Origin: Janthinobacterium sp. 17J80-10
GTDB lineage: Bacteria; Pseudomonadota; Gammaproteobacteria; Burkholderiales; Burkholderiaceae_D
Reading direction: 5' to 3'
Length of the DNA stretch: 64,000 nt
Assembly (NCBI RefSeq): GCF_004114795.1
Contig: NZ_CP035311.1
Location: 310,001-374,000 of the forward strand
Part shown: piece by piece, positions 25,543-34,177 of the stretch
How the letters are laid out: the number at the start of each line of letters is the position of its first letter
Position numbering within the stretch: position 1 is the stretch's first letter
Program-made: the position numbers and the translations under genes
The notes under the pieces: generated by a model
What the model was told of the DNA's origin: nothing
Databases searched by the model: none
What the model saw: the letters and a program-made list of their open reading frames with translations, nothing else

Positions 25543-27162
25543 TCAGGCGAGCGCACGCAGGGCCGCCTGGTAGCCCCACCAGGATGCTTCCTCGAAAACT
25601 GAAAAGCCCGACAGGTCGGCATGGGCAAAGAGGATGGGGCCATCCACGCTGCGCAGCGCCTGCAGGCCGGCGTTGCCACGGAAACCCGGGCGCGGGCTGG
25701 CCATGGCATGAGCGCGCAGGGTAATGTCGGCGCGCTCGACCAGGCTCGCAAAGCGCGGGCCGTATGCCGCCCGGAGGTCGCTTGCCGCCAGGGCCAGCAA
25801 GTCTGGCGGGTGGGCGTCCTGCAGCCAGCGCCGCGCCGCTTGCGGCGCCATGGCGGACATGTCGACATAGGCAGTCAGCACGGTCTTGGGCGGGGGCGCC
25901 ACGCGCACGTCCTGGTGGGTCGAGACGACATAGCCCAGCCCCTTGCCGCCATAGACGACATTGTCCCAGGACAGTGGCGCGTGCGGCAGTTCCTCGGGGA
26001 AGCTCTTCATCAGGAAATTGGCAACCATCCACGGCGCATATGCCGGCAGGTGGCGTGCGGCATCGAGGCCATAGCCGGCAATGTCGCGCACCACGCGCGC
26101 GGCAACGAAGAGCGGCATGGCACAGATGGCCTTGCGGGCGCGCACGAGGTAGGTTTGCGGCTTGCCATCTTTTACTACGAAGCAGAGCGCTTCTACCCCC
26201 GTCGCCATTTTCTCAAGCGACACTGCCGTGCCGGGCCGGCGCCTGCTGCCGGCTGCCTTGTCCAGGGCGGCGGCCAGCGGATCGAGCCCGCCGGGCCAGG
26301 TGAGCCAGGCGCCGTCGGCGGCGTTTTCTGCCTGGCCGCCGCGGCTGCAGAAGTAGTGCAGGCCGGCCCAGGCCGAGACCTGGTCTGCGCCGGCGCCGTA
26401 ATCGTCGCGGCAGCAGTAATCGGCATACCAGTGCAGGGTTGGCGCGCGAAAGCCATTTTGCCCCATCCATGCGCGAAAACTGATGCCGTCGAGCGCGAGC
26501 CACTGCGGATCGGTCGAGGAAAGTGCGCTGGGCAGGGTGAACAGGCGGCGGCCGTCGGCGCCGCGCAGCGCCTGGATGCGCGCCATCTCGGCATGAAAGC
26601 GCTCGTGCTCGGCCAGCTCCCACGCCGGCACGCCTTCCTTCGGCAGTACGCCCTCCTGCCAGCGGCCCTGATACAGGATGCGCTCCTGCGGCTCGTGCAG
26701 GAGGAAACGCTCGTCGTAATAGGGTTTTGCCGCTGTGGGGTTGCGCAGCAGGATGCCGGTGTCGTGCAAGAGTTCGCGCACGTGGAAGGCGTTGGTCGCC
26801 GGCAGCGGCAGGTAATGGGCGCCGGTCGGGCAGGCATAGCCGGCCAGCTTCATGCCGGCGGCGTTGCCGTAGGTTTCGGGTCCGTCGATGACGAGGAAGT
26901 TGTGCTGCCCTTCCTTGTGCAGTTTCCAGGCCGCGGTCAGGCCGGCGATGCCGGAGCCGAGGATGACGATATCGGTGTCGATCTGCGCCGATGGCGGCGG
27001 CAGCGCCTCCTGCCCTCGCAAGTCGCGCAGGAAGTGGCCTTCGGCTCGCCCCGCGGCATGGATGTGCGGCGTGATTTCCTGCCAGCGCCAGTAACCGGCG
27101 GCAGACGCCGCCGCCAGGACGCCGGCGCCGCCCGCACCCAGCAGGAAACTGCGGCGGTCCAT
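25543..27162 (-). CDS. Tat-type FAD-dependent amine-oxidase-like protein
   Basis: 539 residues from the ATG at 27162, which overlaps the stop of the upstream aminopropyltransferase-like gene by one base (TGATG). The N-terminus MDRRSFLLGAGGAGV looks like a twin-arginine signal. The dinucleotide-binding motif VILGSGIAGLTAAWKLHKEG follows, with a C-terminal FAD segment (VDGPILFAHADLSGFSVFEEA). It belongs to the FAD/NAD(P)-binding amine-oxidase-like superfamily. Paired with a spermidine-synthase-like gene and a distal speD-like gene, it may oxidise a polyamine or an aminopropylated product in the periplasm; that role is inferred. Confidence 0.82.
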   Translation of the reverse strand: MDRRSFLLGAGGAGVLAAASAAGYWRWQEITPHIHAAGRAEGHFLRDLRGQEALPPPSAQIDTDIVILGSGIAGLTAAWKLHKEGQHNFLVIDGPETYGNAAGMKLAGYACPTGAHYLPLPATNAFHVRELLHDTGILLRNPTAAKPYYDERFLLHEPQERILYQGRWQEGVLPKEGVPAWELAEHERFHAEMARIQALRGADGRRLFTLPSALSSTDPQWLALDGISFRAWMGQNGFRAPTLHWYADYCCRDDYGAGADQVSAWAGLHYFCSRGGQAENAADGAWLTWPGGLDPLAAALDKAAGSRRRPGTAVSLEKMATGVEALCFVVKDGKPQTYLVRARKAICAMPLFVAARVVRDIAGYGLDAARHLPAYAPWMVANFLMKSFPEELPHAPLSWDNVVYGGKGLGYVVSTHQDVRVAPPPKTVLTAYVDMSAMAPQAARRWLQDAHPPDLLALAASDLRAAYGPRFASLVERADITLRAHAMASPRPGFRGNAGLQALRSVDGPILFAHADLSGFSVFEEASWWGYQAALRALA

Positions 27163-28673
27163 CAGCGCATCACCCGCCGCCAGTCGCGCTCGAATTCGTG
27201 CACCAGCGACTGCGTGTTCAAGCGGTTGGGCGCCATGTCCAGGCGCTGCATGTCCGGCGGGAAGGCGAACATGGCGCGGGTCGTCTCGGCGTTCAGGTAG
27301 CGCAGCGGCAGGCGGTAGCTGGTCGGCGGTGTGTAGGGCAATTGCGGCGAGGCCAGCACGAAGCCCCATTCGCCGAACGAGGGCACGTACAGGTGGTAAG
27401 GCCAGGTGGCCAGGCCCGATTCGCGCAGGGTGGCGTCAATGGTCCAGTAGGCGTGCGGGGCGAAGAAGGGCGAGGTCGATTGCACGGCGATCAAGCCGTT
27501 GGCGGCGACGTGACGCTTGAGTTGCGTGTAGAACGGCACCGAATAGAGTTTGCCCAACGCGAAACTGGAGGGGTCGGGGAAGTCCACGATGGCGGCATCG
27601 AAGATTTGCGCACTGCCCTGCAGCCAGATGGCGGCGTCGGCGTTCACCACCGTCACGCGCGGATCCTTCAGTGCGCCGCGGTTCAGTTCCACCAGATCCG
27701 GCCGGGTGGCGAAGGCGCGCGTCATTTCCGGGTCCAGGTCGACCAGCGTCACGTGCGCGATATGCGGGTAGCGCAGCACTTCGCGCAGCGCCAGGCCATC
27801 GCCGCCGCCAAGCACCAGCACCGAGCGCGCCCATGGCAACGCTTCGAGCGCCGGATGGACCAGCGCTTCGTGGTAACGGTATTCGTCGCGCGAGGAAAAT
27901 TGCAGGTTGCCGTTGATGTAGAGCCGCAAGTCATCCTTCCAGCGCGTCAGCAGCAGGCGCTGGTAGGGCGTGGCGGTGGAAAACACGACCTGGTCGCCGG
28001 ACATGGCCTGTTCGCCCCAGCGCACCAGGCGGTCGGACGCGATGAAGCCGGCAACCAGCACGCTCATGACGGCGGCGGCGCGCACCACGCGACCCGGAGC
28101 GCGCGTGAGCTCGGCGCGAAAATGGTAGATCGTCCACAGGCCCACGGCGACATTCAACATGCCGAACAAAAAGGCGGTACGCACCAGGCCCAGCTGCGGC
28201 GCCAGCACCAGCGGAAACAGCACCGAGACGGCAAGCGCGCCAAGGTAGTCGAAGGTGAGGACCTTGCTGACCAGCTCGGAAAAGGCCGTCTGGCGCGCAT
28301 TCAGGGCGCGCATCACCAGCGGCACTTCCATGCCGACCATGCTGCCCACCATAAATACCAGCACGTACAGCATGGTGCGGAATGGCGCGCCGCTCCAGGC
28401 AAAAGTGAGGAACAGGATTGCTGCCGACAGGCCGCCGATCAGGCCGACCGCCAGTTCGATATCGATGAAGCGCGCCAGCACGTCTTCATCTTGCACGTAC
28501 TTCGACAGGTGGGCGCCGACGCCCATGGCAAACAGGTAGCAGCCGATGATGGTGGAAAACTGGAATACCGAGTCGCCCAGGAGGTAGCTCGACAGGGCGC
28601 CGGCGACCAGTTCATAGGCCAGGCCGCAGGATGCAACCACGAAGACGGAAAAAATCAGGATATGACGGGTCAT
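27162..28673 (-). CDS. Membrane-anchored spermidine-synthase-like protein
   Basis: 503 residues from the ATG at 28673; an in-frame ATG at 28718 is possible and neither has a clear ribosome site. About seven transmembrane helices (1-220, beginning ILIFSVFVVASCGLAYELVA) precede a spermidine-synthase-type Rossmann domain: VLVLGGGDGLALREVLRYPH, VTLVDLDPEM, VVNADAAIWL and DAAIVDFPDPSSFA. This matches the aminopropyltransferase fold fused to membrane helices. Together with the SpeD-like enzyme of the divergent operon it could transfer aminopropyl groups from decarboxylated AdoMet. The acceptor is unknown and might be membrane-associated. Confidence 0.85.
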   Translation of the reverse strand: MTRHILIFSVFVVASCGLAYELVAGALSSYLLGDSVFQFSTIIGCYLFAMGVGAHLSKYVQDEDVLARFIDIELAVGLIGGLSAAILFLTFAWSGAPFRTMLYVLVFMVGSMVGMEVPLVMRALNARQTAFSELVSKVLTFDYLGALAVSVLFPLVLAPQLGLVRTAFLFGMLNVAVGLWTIYHFRAELTRAPGRVVRAAAVMSVLVAGFIASDRLVRWGEQAMSGDQVVFSTATPYQRLLLTRWKDDLRLYINGNLQFSSRDEYRYHEALVHPALEALPWARSVLVLGGGDGLALREVLRYPHIAHVTLVDLDPEMTRAFATRPDLVELNRGALKDPRVTVVNADAAIWLQGSAQIFDAAIVDFPDPSSFALGKLYSVPFYTQLKRHVAANGLIAVQSTSPFFAPHAYWTIDATLRESGLATWPYHLYVPSFGEWGFVLASPQLPYTPPTSYRLPLRYLNAETTRAMFAFPPDMQRLDMAPNRLNTQSLVHEFERDWRRVMR

Positions 28674-28804
28674 CGGAGGTGGTGTTTGCCGGGGTTGCTG
28701 CCTTTGCCGAATGTGCATTTCTTGCGACAGCCGGGCCGCCGGGGTTATGGCTGGGAAGGCATTTTCGATTAGTATAGTGGCAATTCACATCGGGATTGCC
28801 ATTC

Positions 28805-29200
28805 ATGAACTCCTTGCCAGCTTTCGCCAATTACCTGATCTATCTCGCGCTTTCCGGCATCTTGCTGACAGTATTTTTTGTCATTTACACGCGGGTAACC
28901 CCGTTCAACGAAGTGCTGTTGATTCGGCAAGGTAACATTGCCGCGGCATTTACGCTAGGTGGCGCGATCGTCGGCTTTTCCCTGACAGTGGTGTCGGCCA
29001 TCATGCATACCGCCGGCTATCCGCAATTCCTGGCCTGGGCGGCCGCTGCCCTGGTGCTGCAGCTGCTGGCATACCTGGTGCTGGACCGCTGCATCAAGAT
29101 GTCCAAGGAGCATATCGAGTCGGGCAATGTCGCCTATGGCGGCTTGCTGGGCGCGATTGCCATTTCGGTGGGCGCCATCAACGCCGCCTGCATTTCCTGA
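28805..29200 (+). CDS. DUF350 (YjfL-like) membrane protein
   Basis: 131 residues from the ATG at 28805; a TTG three codons earlier is possible. Four hydrophobic segments in two repeated pairs, with the DUF350 pattern TPFNEVLLIRQGNIAAAFTL and GAIVGFSLTVVSAI in the first half and NVAYGGLLGAIAISVGAINAA in the second. E. coli YjfL is the family example, found with PspA-like, YjfK and glutathionylspermidine-synthase-like genes. The function is unknown. It opens the plus-strand arm of a divergent cluster, 59 bp before the SPFH gene. Confidence 0.85.
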   Translation: MNSLPAFANYLIYLALSGILLTVFFVIYTRVTPFNEVLLIRQGNIAAAFTLGGAIVGFSLTVVSAIMHTAGYPQFLAWAAAALVLQLLAYLVLDRCIKMSKEHIESGNVAYGGLLGAIAISVGAINAACIS

Positions 29201-29259
29201 TTTTTTAGCGTAGTCATCCCCTAAGCCATTTACGTCATTTAACCCGAGAGAGGCCAATC

Positions 29260-30321
29260 ATGGGTATTTTCGATTTCGTCAAGAAGCAGTTTATCGACGT
29301 CCTGCAGTGGAACGAGGATACCGAGGGCGTACTGTCGTGGCGCTACCCGATGGCCGACTTTGAAATCCAGAATGGCGCCACGCTCACCGTGCGCGAATCG
29401 CAGTTGGCGATGTTCGTCGATGAGGGGCGCGTGGCCGATGTGTTCGGTCCCGGCAACTACACGCTGACCACCAAGACCCTGCCGATCCTGACCAACCTGA
29501 AAAACTGGGACAAGCTGTTCGCCTCGCCCTTCAAGTCGGATGTGTACTTTTTTTCCACGCGCATCCAGACCGGGCGCAAGTGGGGCACGCCGCAGGCCAT
29601 CACGATCCGTGACAAGGATTTCGATGCCATCCGCATTCGCGCCTTCGGCATGTTTTCCTACCGTGTGAGCGATCCGAAGAAGTTTTTTACCGAACTGTCC
29701 GGCACGCGCGAAATCTATACCCGCGATGACGTCGAGTCGCAATTGCAGGGCATCATGCTCGCCTCCATGGCCACCTCGCTGGGCGCTTCCAACGTCGCGT
29801 TCCTCGACATGGCGGCCAACCAGACCCTGATGGCGCAGCAAGTCAAGGGTGATCTGGCCATCGCGTTCGAGCGCTATGGCCTGGGGCTCGATGAATTCAA
29901 CGTCGGCACGCTGAGCTTGCCGGAGCAGCTGCAGCAGGCGCTGGACGCGCGCATCGGCGCCGGCATGAAAGGCGGGCTTTCCGCCGACAAGATGACGGGA
30001 TATACCCGCTTCCAGACCGCCGAGGCGATTCCGCTGGCCGCGCAAAACGAGGGAGGCCTGGCCGGCATCGGCGCCGGGCTGTCCACCGGCATGGCCATGG
30101 GCCAGGCGATGGCGCAAGGGCTGGGCATGAGCAACGTACCCGGCGCTGGCGCCGCGCCCGGGACGCCGCAAGCGCCGGCGGCAGCGGCTCCTGCGGCGCC
30201 AGCGGAGGATTCGCCTGCCGTCCGCCTGGAGCAACTCAAGGGCTTGCTCGACAAGGGCCTGATTTCGCAGGCCGATTATGACGATGCCAAGGCCAAGGTC
30301 CTGCAAAAACTGATCGGCTAG
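29260..30321 (+). CDS. SPFH-domain protein with C-terminal SHOCT (YdjI-like)
   Basis: 353 residues. GAGAG lies about 10 bases before the ATG. No N-terminal signal. An SPFH-like domain covers about 20-235 (DVLQWNEDTEGVLSWRYP, AMFVDEGRVADVFGPGNYTL, FGMFSYRVSDPKKFF), then a Gly/Met-rich and Ala/Pro linker, and a C-terminal SHOCT helix hairpin (LEQLKGLLDKGLISQADYDD). It resembles the YdjI/virion-core-like SPFH proteins that scaffold membrane-stress complexes with PspA-type proteins in Bacillus. Cytoplasmic, probably membrane-peripheral. It is 12 bp from the next gene, so co-transcribed. Confidence 0.85.
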   Translation: MGIFDFVKKQFIDVLQWNEDTEGVLSWRYPMADFEIQNGATLTVRESQLAMFVDEGRVADVFGPGNYTLTTKTLPILTNLKNWDKLFASPFKSDVYFFSTRIQTGRKWGTPQAITIRDKDFDAIRIRAFGMFSYRVSDPKKFFTELSGTREIYTRDDVESQLQGIMLASMATSLGASNVAFLDMAANQTLMAQQVKGDLAIAFERYGLGLDEFNVGTLSLPEQLQQALDARIGAGMKGGLSADKMTGYTRFQTAEAIPLAAQNEGGLAGIGAGLSTGMAMGQAMAQGLGMSNVPGAGAAPGTPQAPAAAAPAAPAEDSPAVRLEQLKGLLDKGLISQADYDDAKAKVLQKLIG

Positions 30322-30333
30322 AAGGCGCCTTAC

Positions 30334-31773
30334 ATGCAGAAAGTTTCCTGTCCGAGTTGCGGCGCGCCGGTCGAGTTCAAGTCGCATGCCTCGGTCATGG
30401 CGGTATGCGACTACTGCAAGAGCGCACTGCTGAAGGATGCCGACAGCGTGCGCGACATGGGCAAGATGTCGGCGGTGCTGGAGGATTATTCGCCGCTGCA
30501 GGTCGGTACCTCCGGCAGCTTTGGCGGCCAGGAGTTTTCCGTGCTCGGCCGCATCCAGCTGCGCTATGCCGCCGGCTTGTGGAACGAATGGTATGTGATG
30601 TATGGCGATGGCCGCGCCGGCTGGCTGTCGGAGTCCGGCGGCCAGTACACGCTCACCGGGGAAAAGGAAGCCACGGGTGCGTTGCCGGCTTTCGAGCAAA
30701 TTCGCATTGGCGCTCCCTACAACGTGCTTGGCAAGGTCTGCACCGCCGCCGACGTGCGCACGGCGCAGTGCACCGGCGGCGAGGGCGAGCTGCCGTTTTC
30801 GGTGGGCGCCGGCTGGCAGGCGAAGGTGGCCGACCTGCGTAGCGGCCGCAGCTTCGTCACGCTCGATTATTCCGAGGGGTCTGCGCCGAAGGTCTATGCG
30901 GGCCAGGCGGTGACGCTGGAACAGCTGAAGTGCCAGCTGCTGCGCGACGACGATACGGTTCGTGACAGCGCCGGCAAGTACACCAAGAGTGTTCAGCCGC
31001 TGGCCTGCCCTTCCTGCGGCGGCAGCCTCAGCTGGGTGCCGGGGGTGACCAAACAGATCGTTTGTCCGAGCTGCCGTTCGCCGGTCGACACCACGACCGA
31101 TGTCGCCGCCGTGCTGGCGGCGGGCGAGCGCATGGAACAGTTCGACACCACCCTGAAGCTTGGCGCCAAGGGCAATATCGGCGGCGCCGCCTACCAGGTG
31201 ATCGGCGCCATGCTGCGCCGCGACGATGAGGGCGAGGAATGGACCGAATACCAGCTGTACAGCCCGCGTGGCGGCTTCCTCTGGCTGATCGAAACTGCCG
31301 AGGGCTGGCAGCGTTCCAGGCTGCAGGACGACTGGCCGGTATGGAACCCCAGTGAAACCGTCAAGGTGGGCGACCTTGCCTACAAAAAGCTTTACGAATA
31401 TGCGGCGACGGTCGTGGCTGCGGTCGGCGCCTTCAACTGGCAGGTGCGGGCCGGCGACACCGCACAGGTAGTCGAATACGAGGCTGGCAAGAACCGCCTG
31501 GCCGCCGAGCGCACCGGGGAAGAACTGAGCTGGTCGTGGTCGACCCCGGTGGGCGCAGACCAGCTGCGGGCCTGGTTTGGCCTGGCAATTCCGGATGCAG
31601 TGCTGGCGCCCAAGACCGATATCATGAAACTTGCCGAGTACTTCCTCTACGGGGTCGCCGGCGTCAATTTCATTCCCCTGATGTTCGACTTCGACGAAAC
31701 CTGGCATTACTCCGCGTTTGCCGCCGCCGCGATCTGGCTGCCGGCCAAAATCATCAGCATGATGCAGGACTGA
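30334..31773 (+). CDS. Double zinc-ribbon / DUF4178 protein
   Basis: 479 residues in two repeated units. Unit 1: zinc ribbon CPSCGAPVEF...CDYC (residues 5-28), then a DUF4178 beta-rich domain (about 50-200) with FSVLGRIQLRYAAGLWNEWY. Unit 2: zinc ribbon CPSCGG...CPSC (about 227-252), then a second DUF4178 copy with YQVIGAMLRRDDEGEEWTEY. The C-terminus has a hydrophobic segment (SAFAAAAIWLPAKII) that may anchor it. No enzymatic motif is visible; the ribbons suggest a scaffold or adaptor. It lies between the SPFH and small-protein genes in one operon. Confidence 0.82.
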   Translation: MQKVSCPSCGAPVEFKSHASVMAVCDYCKSALLKDADSVRDMGKMSAVLEDYSPLQVGTSGSFGGQEFSVLGRIQLRYAAGLWNEWYVMYGDGRAGWLSESGGQYTLTGEKEATGALPAFEQIRIGAPYNVLGKVCTAADVRTAQCTGGEGELPFSVGAGWQAKVADLRSGRSFVTLDYSEGSAPKVYAGQAVTLEQLKCQLLRDDDTVRDSAGKYTKSVQPLACPSCGGSLSWVPGVTKQIVCPSCRSPVDTTTDVAAVLAAGERMEQFDTTLKLGAKGNIGGAAYQVIGAMLRRDDEGEEWTEYQLYSPRGGFLWLIETAEGWQRSRLQDDWPVWNPSETVKVGDLAYKKLYEYAATVVAAVGAFNWQVRAGDTAQVVEYEAGKNRLAAERTGEELSWSWSTPVGADQLRAWFGLAIPDAVLAPKTDIMKLAEYFLYGVAGVNFIPLMFDFDETWHYSAFAAAAIWLPAKIISMMQD

Positions 31774-31789
31774 CGACCATACCAATCAT

Positions 31790-31960
31790 ATGAACAATTC
31801 CCGCTTCATCGTCTATGCGCTTCTGGTGGCTTTTTTCAGCGTGGTTGCCAGCTGGGGTGAAATGCTGTCGTCGAACCGGGGTGGCGGCAATTCCCGCTCA
31901 GGCAGCAGCTGGAGTTCCAATTCGGGCGGCGGCTCCTGGGGCAGCGGGGGCCACAAGTGA
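31790..31960 (+). CDS. 56-residue membrane-anchored Gly/Ser/Trp-tail small protein
   Basis: Begins MNNSRFIVYALLVAFFSVVA, a single hydrophobic helix, followed by SWGEMLSSNR and a Gly/Ser/Trp-rich tail ending in WGSGGHK. The gene starts 16 bp after the DUF4178 stop, and its TGA overlaps the GTG start of the SpeD-like gene (GTGA), which supports real, coupled translation. The tail resembles low-complexity tails of small proteins encoded beside DUF350/SpeD clusters; I know no function. No strong ribosome site is visible. Confidence 0.65.
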   Translation: MNNSRFIVYALLVAFFSVVASWGEMLSSNRGGGNSRSGSSWSSNSGGGSWGSGGHK

Positions 31961-32331
31961 TACCGGCGGAATTGCAGCATTCCGGCACGCACCTGGTCGC
32001 CGACCTGCACGGCATTGCGCGCGCACTGCTGTGCGACAGCGATGCTATCGAGGCGCTGCTGCGCCAGGCAGCGTTGGCCGCCGGCGCCACCATCGTCTAC
32101 AGCCACTTCCATGCCTTCGGGCCGGGCCAGGGCGTAACAGGCGTGGTGTTGTTGGCGGAATCGCACATTTCCATCCACACCTGGCCGGAAACCGGCTTCG
32201 CCGCGCTGGATATTTTCATGTGCGGCGGGGCCGAACCGCGACGCGCGCTGGGGCTGATCGAGGCAGGGCTGACGCCTGCCGCTAGTACCGTACAGGAGTT
32301 GCCGCGCGGCTATTCCGTGGTGGGGCCATAG
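31957..32331 (+). CDS. speD: S-adenosylmethionine decarboxylase (SpeD), short bacterial type
   Basis: 124 residues from a GTG overlapping the previous stop codon. It is a pyruvoyl enzyme made as a proenzyme that self-cleaves in LLAESHISIHTWPE between Glu68 and Ser69. His74 and Cys89 (in DIFMCGG) follow at the same spacing (5 and 20) as in the Thermotoga-type class 1b enzyme (Ser63, His68, Cys83). It makes decarboxylated AdoMet, the aminopropyl donor for polyamine synthesis. The likely user is the membrane spermidine-synthase-like protein of the divergent arm. Last gene of the operon. Confidence 0.9.
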   Translation: MIPAELQHSGTHLVADLHGIARALLCDSDAIEALLRQAALAAGATIVYSHFHAFGPGQGVTGVVLLAESHISIHTWPETGFAALDIFMCGGAEPRRALGLIEAGLTPAASTVQELPRGYSVVGP

Positions 32332-32449
32332 ATACAGTCGAAGAAAAATTGCGCGAGCCTGCGCCGATCACCCGTCGCTTTGCGGCACAATGCTACTTGT
32401 AGGTTACCTGATTCGATATGGCGAATCTGACAAGTGCAGCTGCTAAATA

Positions 32450-34159
32450 ATGAATAAAAAAATCAATCACAGCAGAGACGATCTGGAGCGCGTACGTTTG
32501 CACGCCGATTTGGCCGAAGTTCTAAACGGACTGCGTGAAGACCTGTGCTCGGTACCGGAGATAGACGGATGCGAAATCAACCTGTTGAATGAAAAAGGGG
32601 ATGCGCTCGTTACCGCCCATCTCTCTTTGCCGGAAGATTTTTTTGGTATCCAGAATACTTATCTCGGGTTCCACTATCAGCTCGACCAAGCCGATGCCAA
32701 TGCAACGGTTTTCCAAACGAACCTCCCCATCACCATTACCCAGAACGATCTGGGCGCATTGGGTGAAACGACCCGGATGCGGTTTGAACGGTGGAAGATC
32801 CATAGCCTTGCTGTACTGCCATTGGTCGTACCTTTGAAGGATGGCAAGGCAAAGACCGTTGGCACCATCGCCGTGTTCAGTCAAAGCAGCCGTTTCGGCG
32901 AAGCGGCGATGGCGCGGCTGGAGACCCTGAGCGATCTTTATGCGCCGCAGATTCACGTGCACTGGAATTGTCATCAAGCCATTGAACGCGGTAAATTGGC
33001 CGATGTAATGTATGCAGAGACGCAGCAATTTATACAATACATCACGCAGATGAACAGTCTGACGGCGGTCGATGCCGTGTTTTCATCGATTGGCAGTGAA
33101 TTCATCGAGCGCTTTCACTTTGACATGGTCAATATTCTCCTCGCCGAGCAGGGGGAACTGGCCATGGTGCACACATCATTCAGTCAACCATTTGCGCATG
33201 TGCGCGACAGGTGGGAATGCTTTCGCGAGGCGACAAAATATTCGTTGAGCATGCGCGATGGGCAAAGCGCGATGATCTTCCTGAGTCATCAGCGCTTTCT
33301 TGTTCAGGATGTGCTGAAGATATTGCATTTGCCAATGTCGGAGAAAGATAAAAACGCCCTTGCAATTCTCGAGACGCCACGCACCTTCATGATCGTGCCG
33401 ATCCGTCTCAATGAGGAAGTCATTGGCGTAATGTGGCTGGTTTCCTTGGGCGCGCCGCTGCATCTGCCGGAAACCGATCTCACCCTGATTGAGCTTCTGG
33501 CCTCTTTTATCAGTACCGCAATACGCAATGCGCAGGTTCACAAGATTGTCGAGGAACAAAGCGGTAAAATCGCTTTGCTCAACACGGAACTGAATAACAA
33601 GATCGTGCTGCTGGACCAGATCGCGCGCAAAGACCGCCTTACCGGCTTGAATAATTTCGGTAGCTTCGACGAAGAACTCAAGCGGCGCACCAGCGAAAGT
33701 GCCCGTTCGGGCGAAAACAGTGCGCTGTCGGTGATTCTTTTGGATATCGACTTCTTCAAGCAGTTCAACGACACCTACGGCCACCCTGCCGGCAATCAGG
33801 TCTTGCAGACAGTCGGCGCCAGGATCGCGCAAGCGGTGCGTGAAATGGACTTCGTCGCCCGGTATGGCGGTGAAGAATTTGTTGTCCTTCTCCCGCAGTG
33901 CGATCTGCACGGTGCTGAAATGATCGCGGAAAGAATACGCCAGCTAATTGACGAAGACGTGATGGTGATTGACGCAACCCAACACCGCATTTCGATCAGC
34001 GGCGGTTGCGCGCAATTTCTGGTGACGGAATCTGCCGACAGTTTTATCTATCGTGCCGACCAGGCGTTGTATCGCGCCAAGCATAACGGCCGCAACCGGA
34101 TCGAAAGTGCGCGCCCTTCTGGCGGGCTTTCCGGCACTGGCACGCTTGCGAAGGGTTGA
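32450..34159 (+). CDS. GAF-GGDEF diguanylate cyclase
   Basis: 569 residues, no transmembrane segment. Two GAF-like domains (about 20-170 and 190-370) and a short coiled coil (about 375-400) lead to a GGDEF domain: KDRLTGLNNFGSFDEEL, DIDFFKQFNDTYGHPAG, and GGEEF in the active-site turn with REMD five residues upstream as the c-di-GMP inhibitory site. It should make c-di-GMP and be product inhibited. There is no obvious Shine-Dalgarno before the ATG. It stands alone, converging on the methyltransferase gene. Confidence 0.85.
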   Translation: MNKKINHSRDDLERVRLHADLAEVLNGLREDLCSVPEIDGCEINLLNEKGDALVTAHLSLPEDFFGIQNTYLGFHYQLDQADANATVFQTNLPITITQNDLGALGETTRMRFERWKIHSLAVLPLVVPLKDGKAKTVGTIAVFSQSSRFGEAAMARLETLSDLYAPQIHVHWNCHQAIERGKLADVMYAETQQFIQYITQMNSLTAVDAVFSSIGSEFIERFHFDMVNILLAEQGELAMVHTSFSQPFAHVRDRWECFREATKYSLSMRDGQSAMIFLSHQRFLVQDVLKILHLPMSEKDKNALAILETPRTFMIVPIRLNEEVIGVMWLVSLGAPLHLPETDLTLIELLASFISTAIRNAQVHKIVEEQSGKIALLNTELNNKIVLLDQIARKDRLTGLNNFGSFDEELKRRTSESARSGENSALSVILLDIDFFKQFNDTYGHPAGNQVLQTVGARIAQAVREMDFVARYGGEEFVVLLPQCDLHGAEMIAERIRQLIDEDVMVIDATQHRISISGGCAQFLVTESADSFIYRADQALYRAKHNGRNRIESARPSGGLSGTGTLAKG

Positions 34160-34177
34160 GCCTTGGGAGCCGCGCAC

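Noticed and set aside
29239-31785. 848-codon open frame on the minus strand
   Set aside because: It is antisense to the SPFH and DUF4178 genes, His/Gln/Arg-rich without any family motif, and results from GC-rich third positions.
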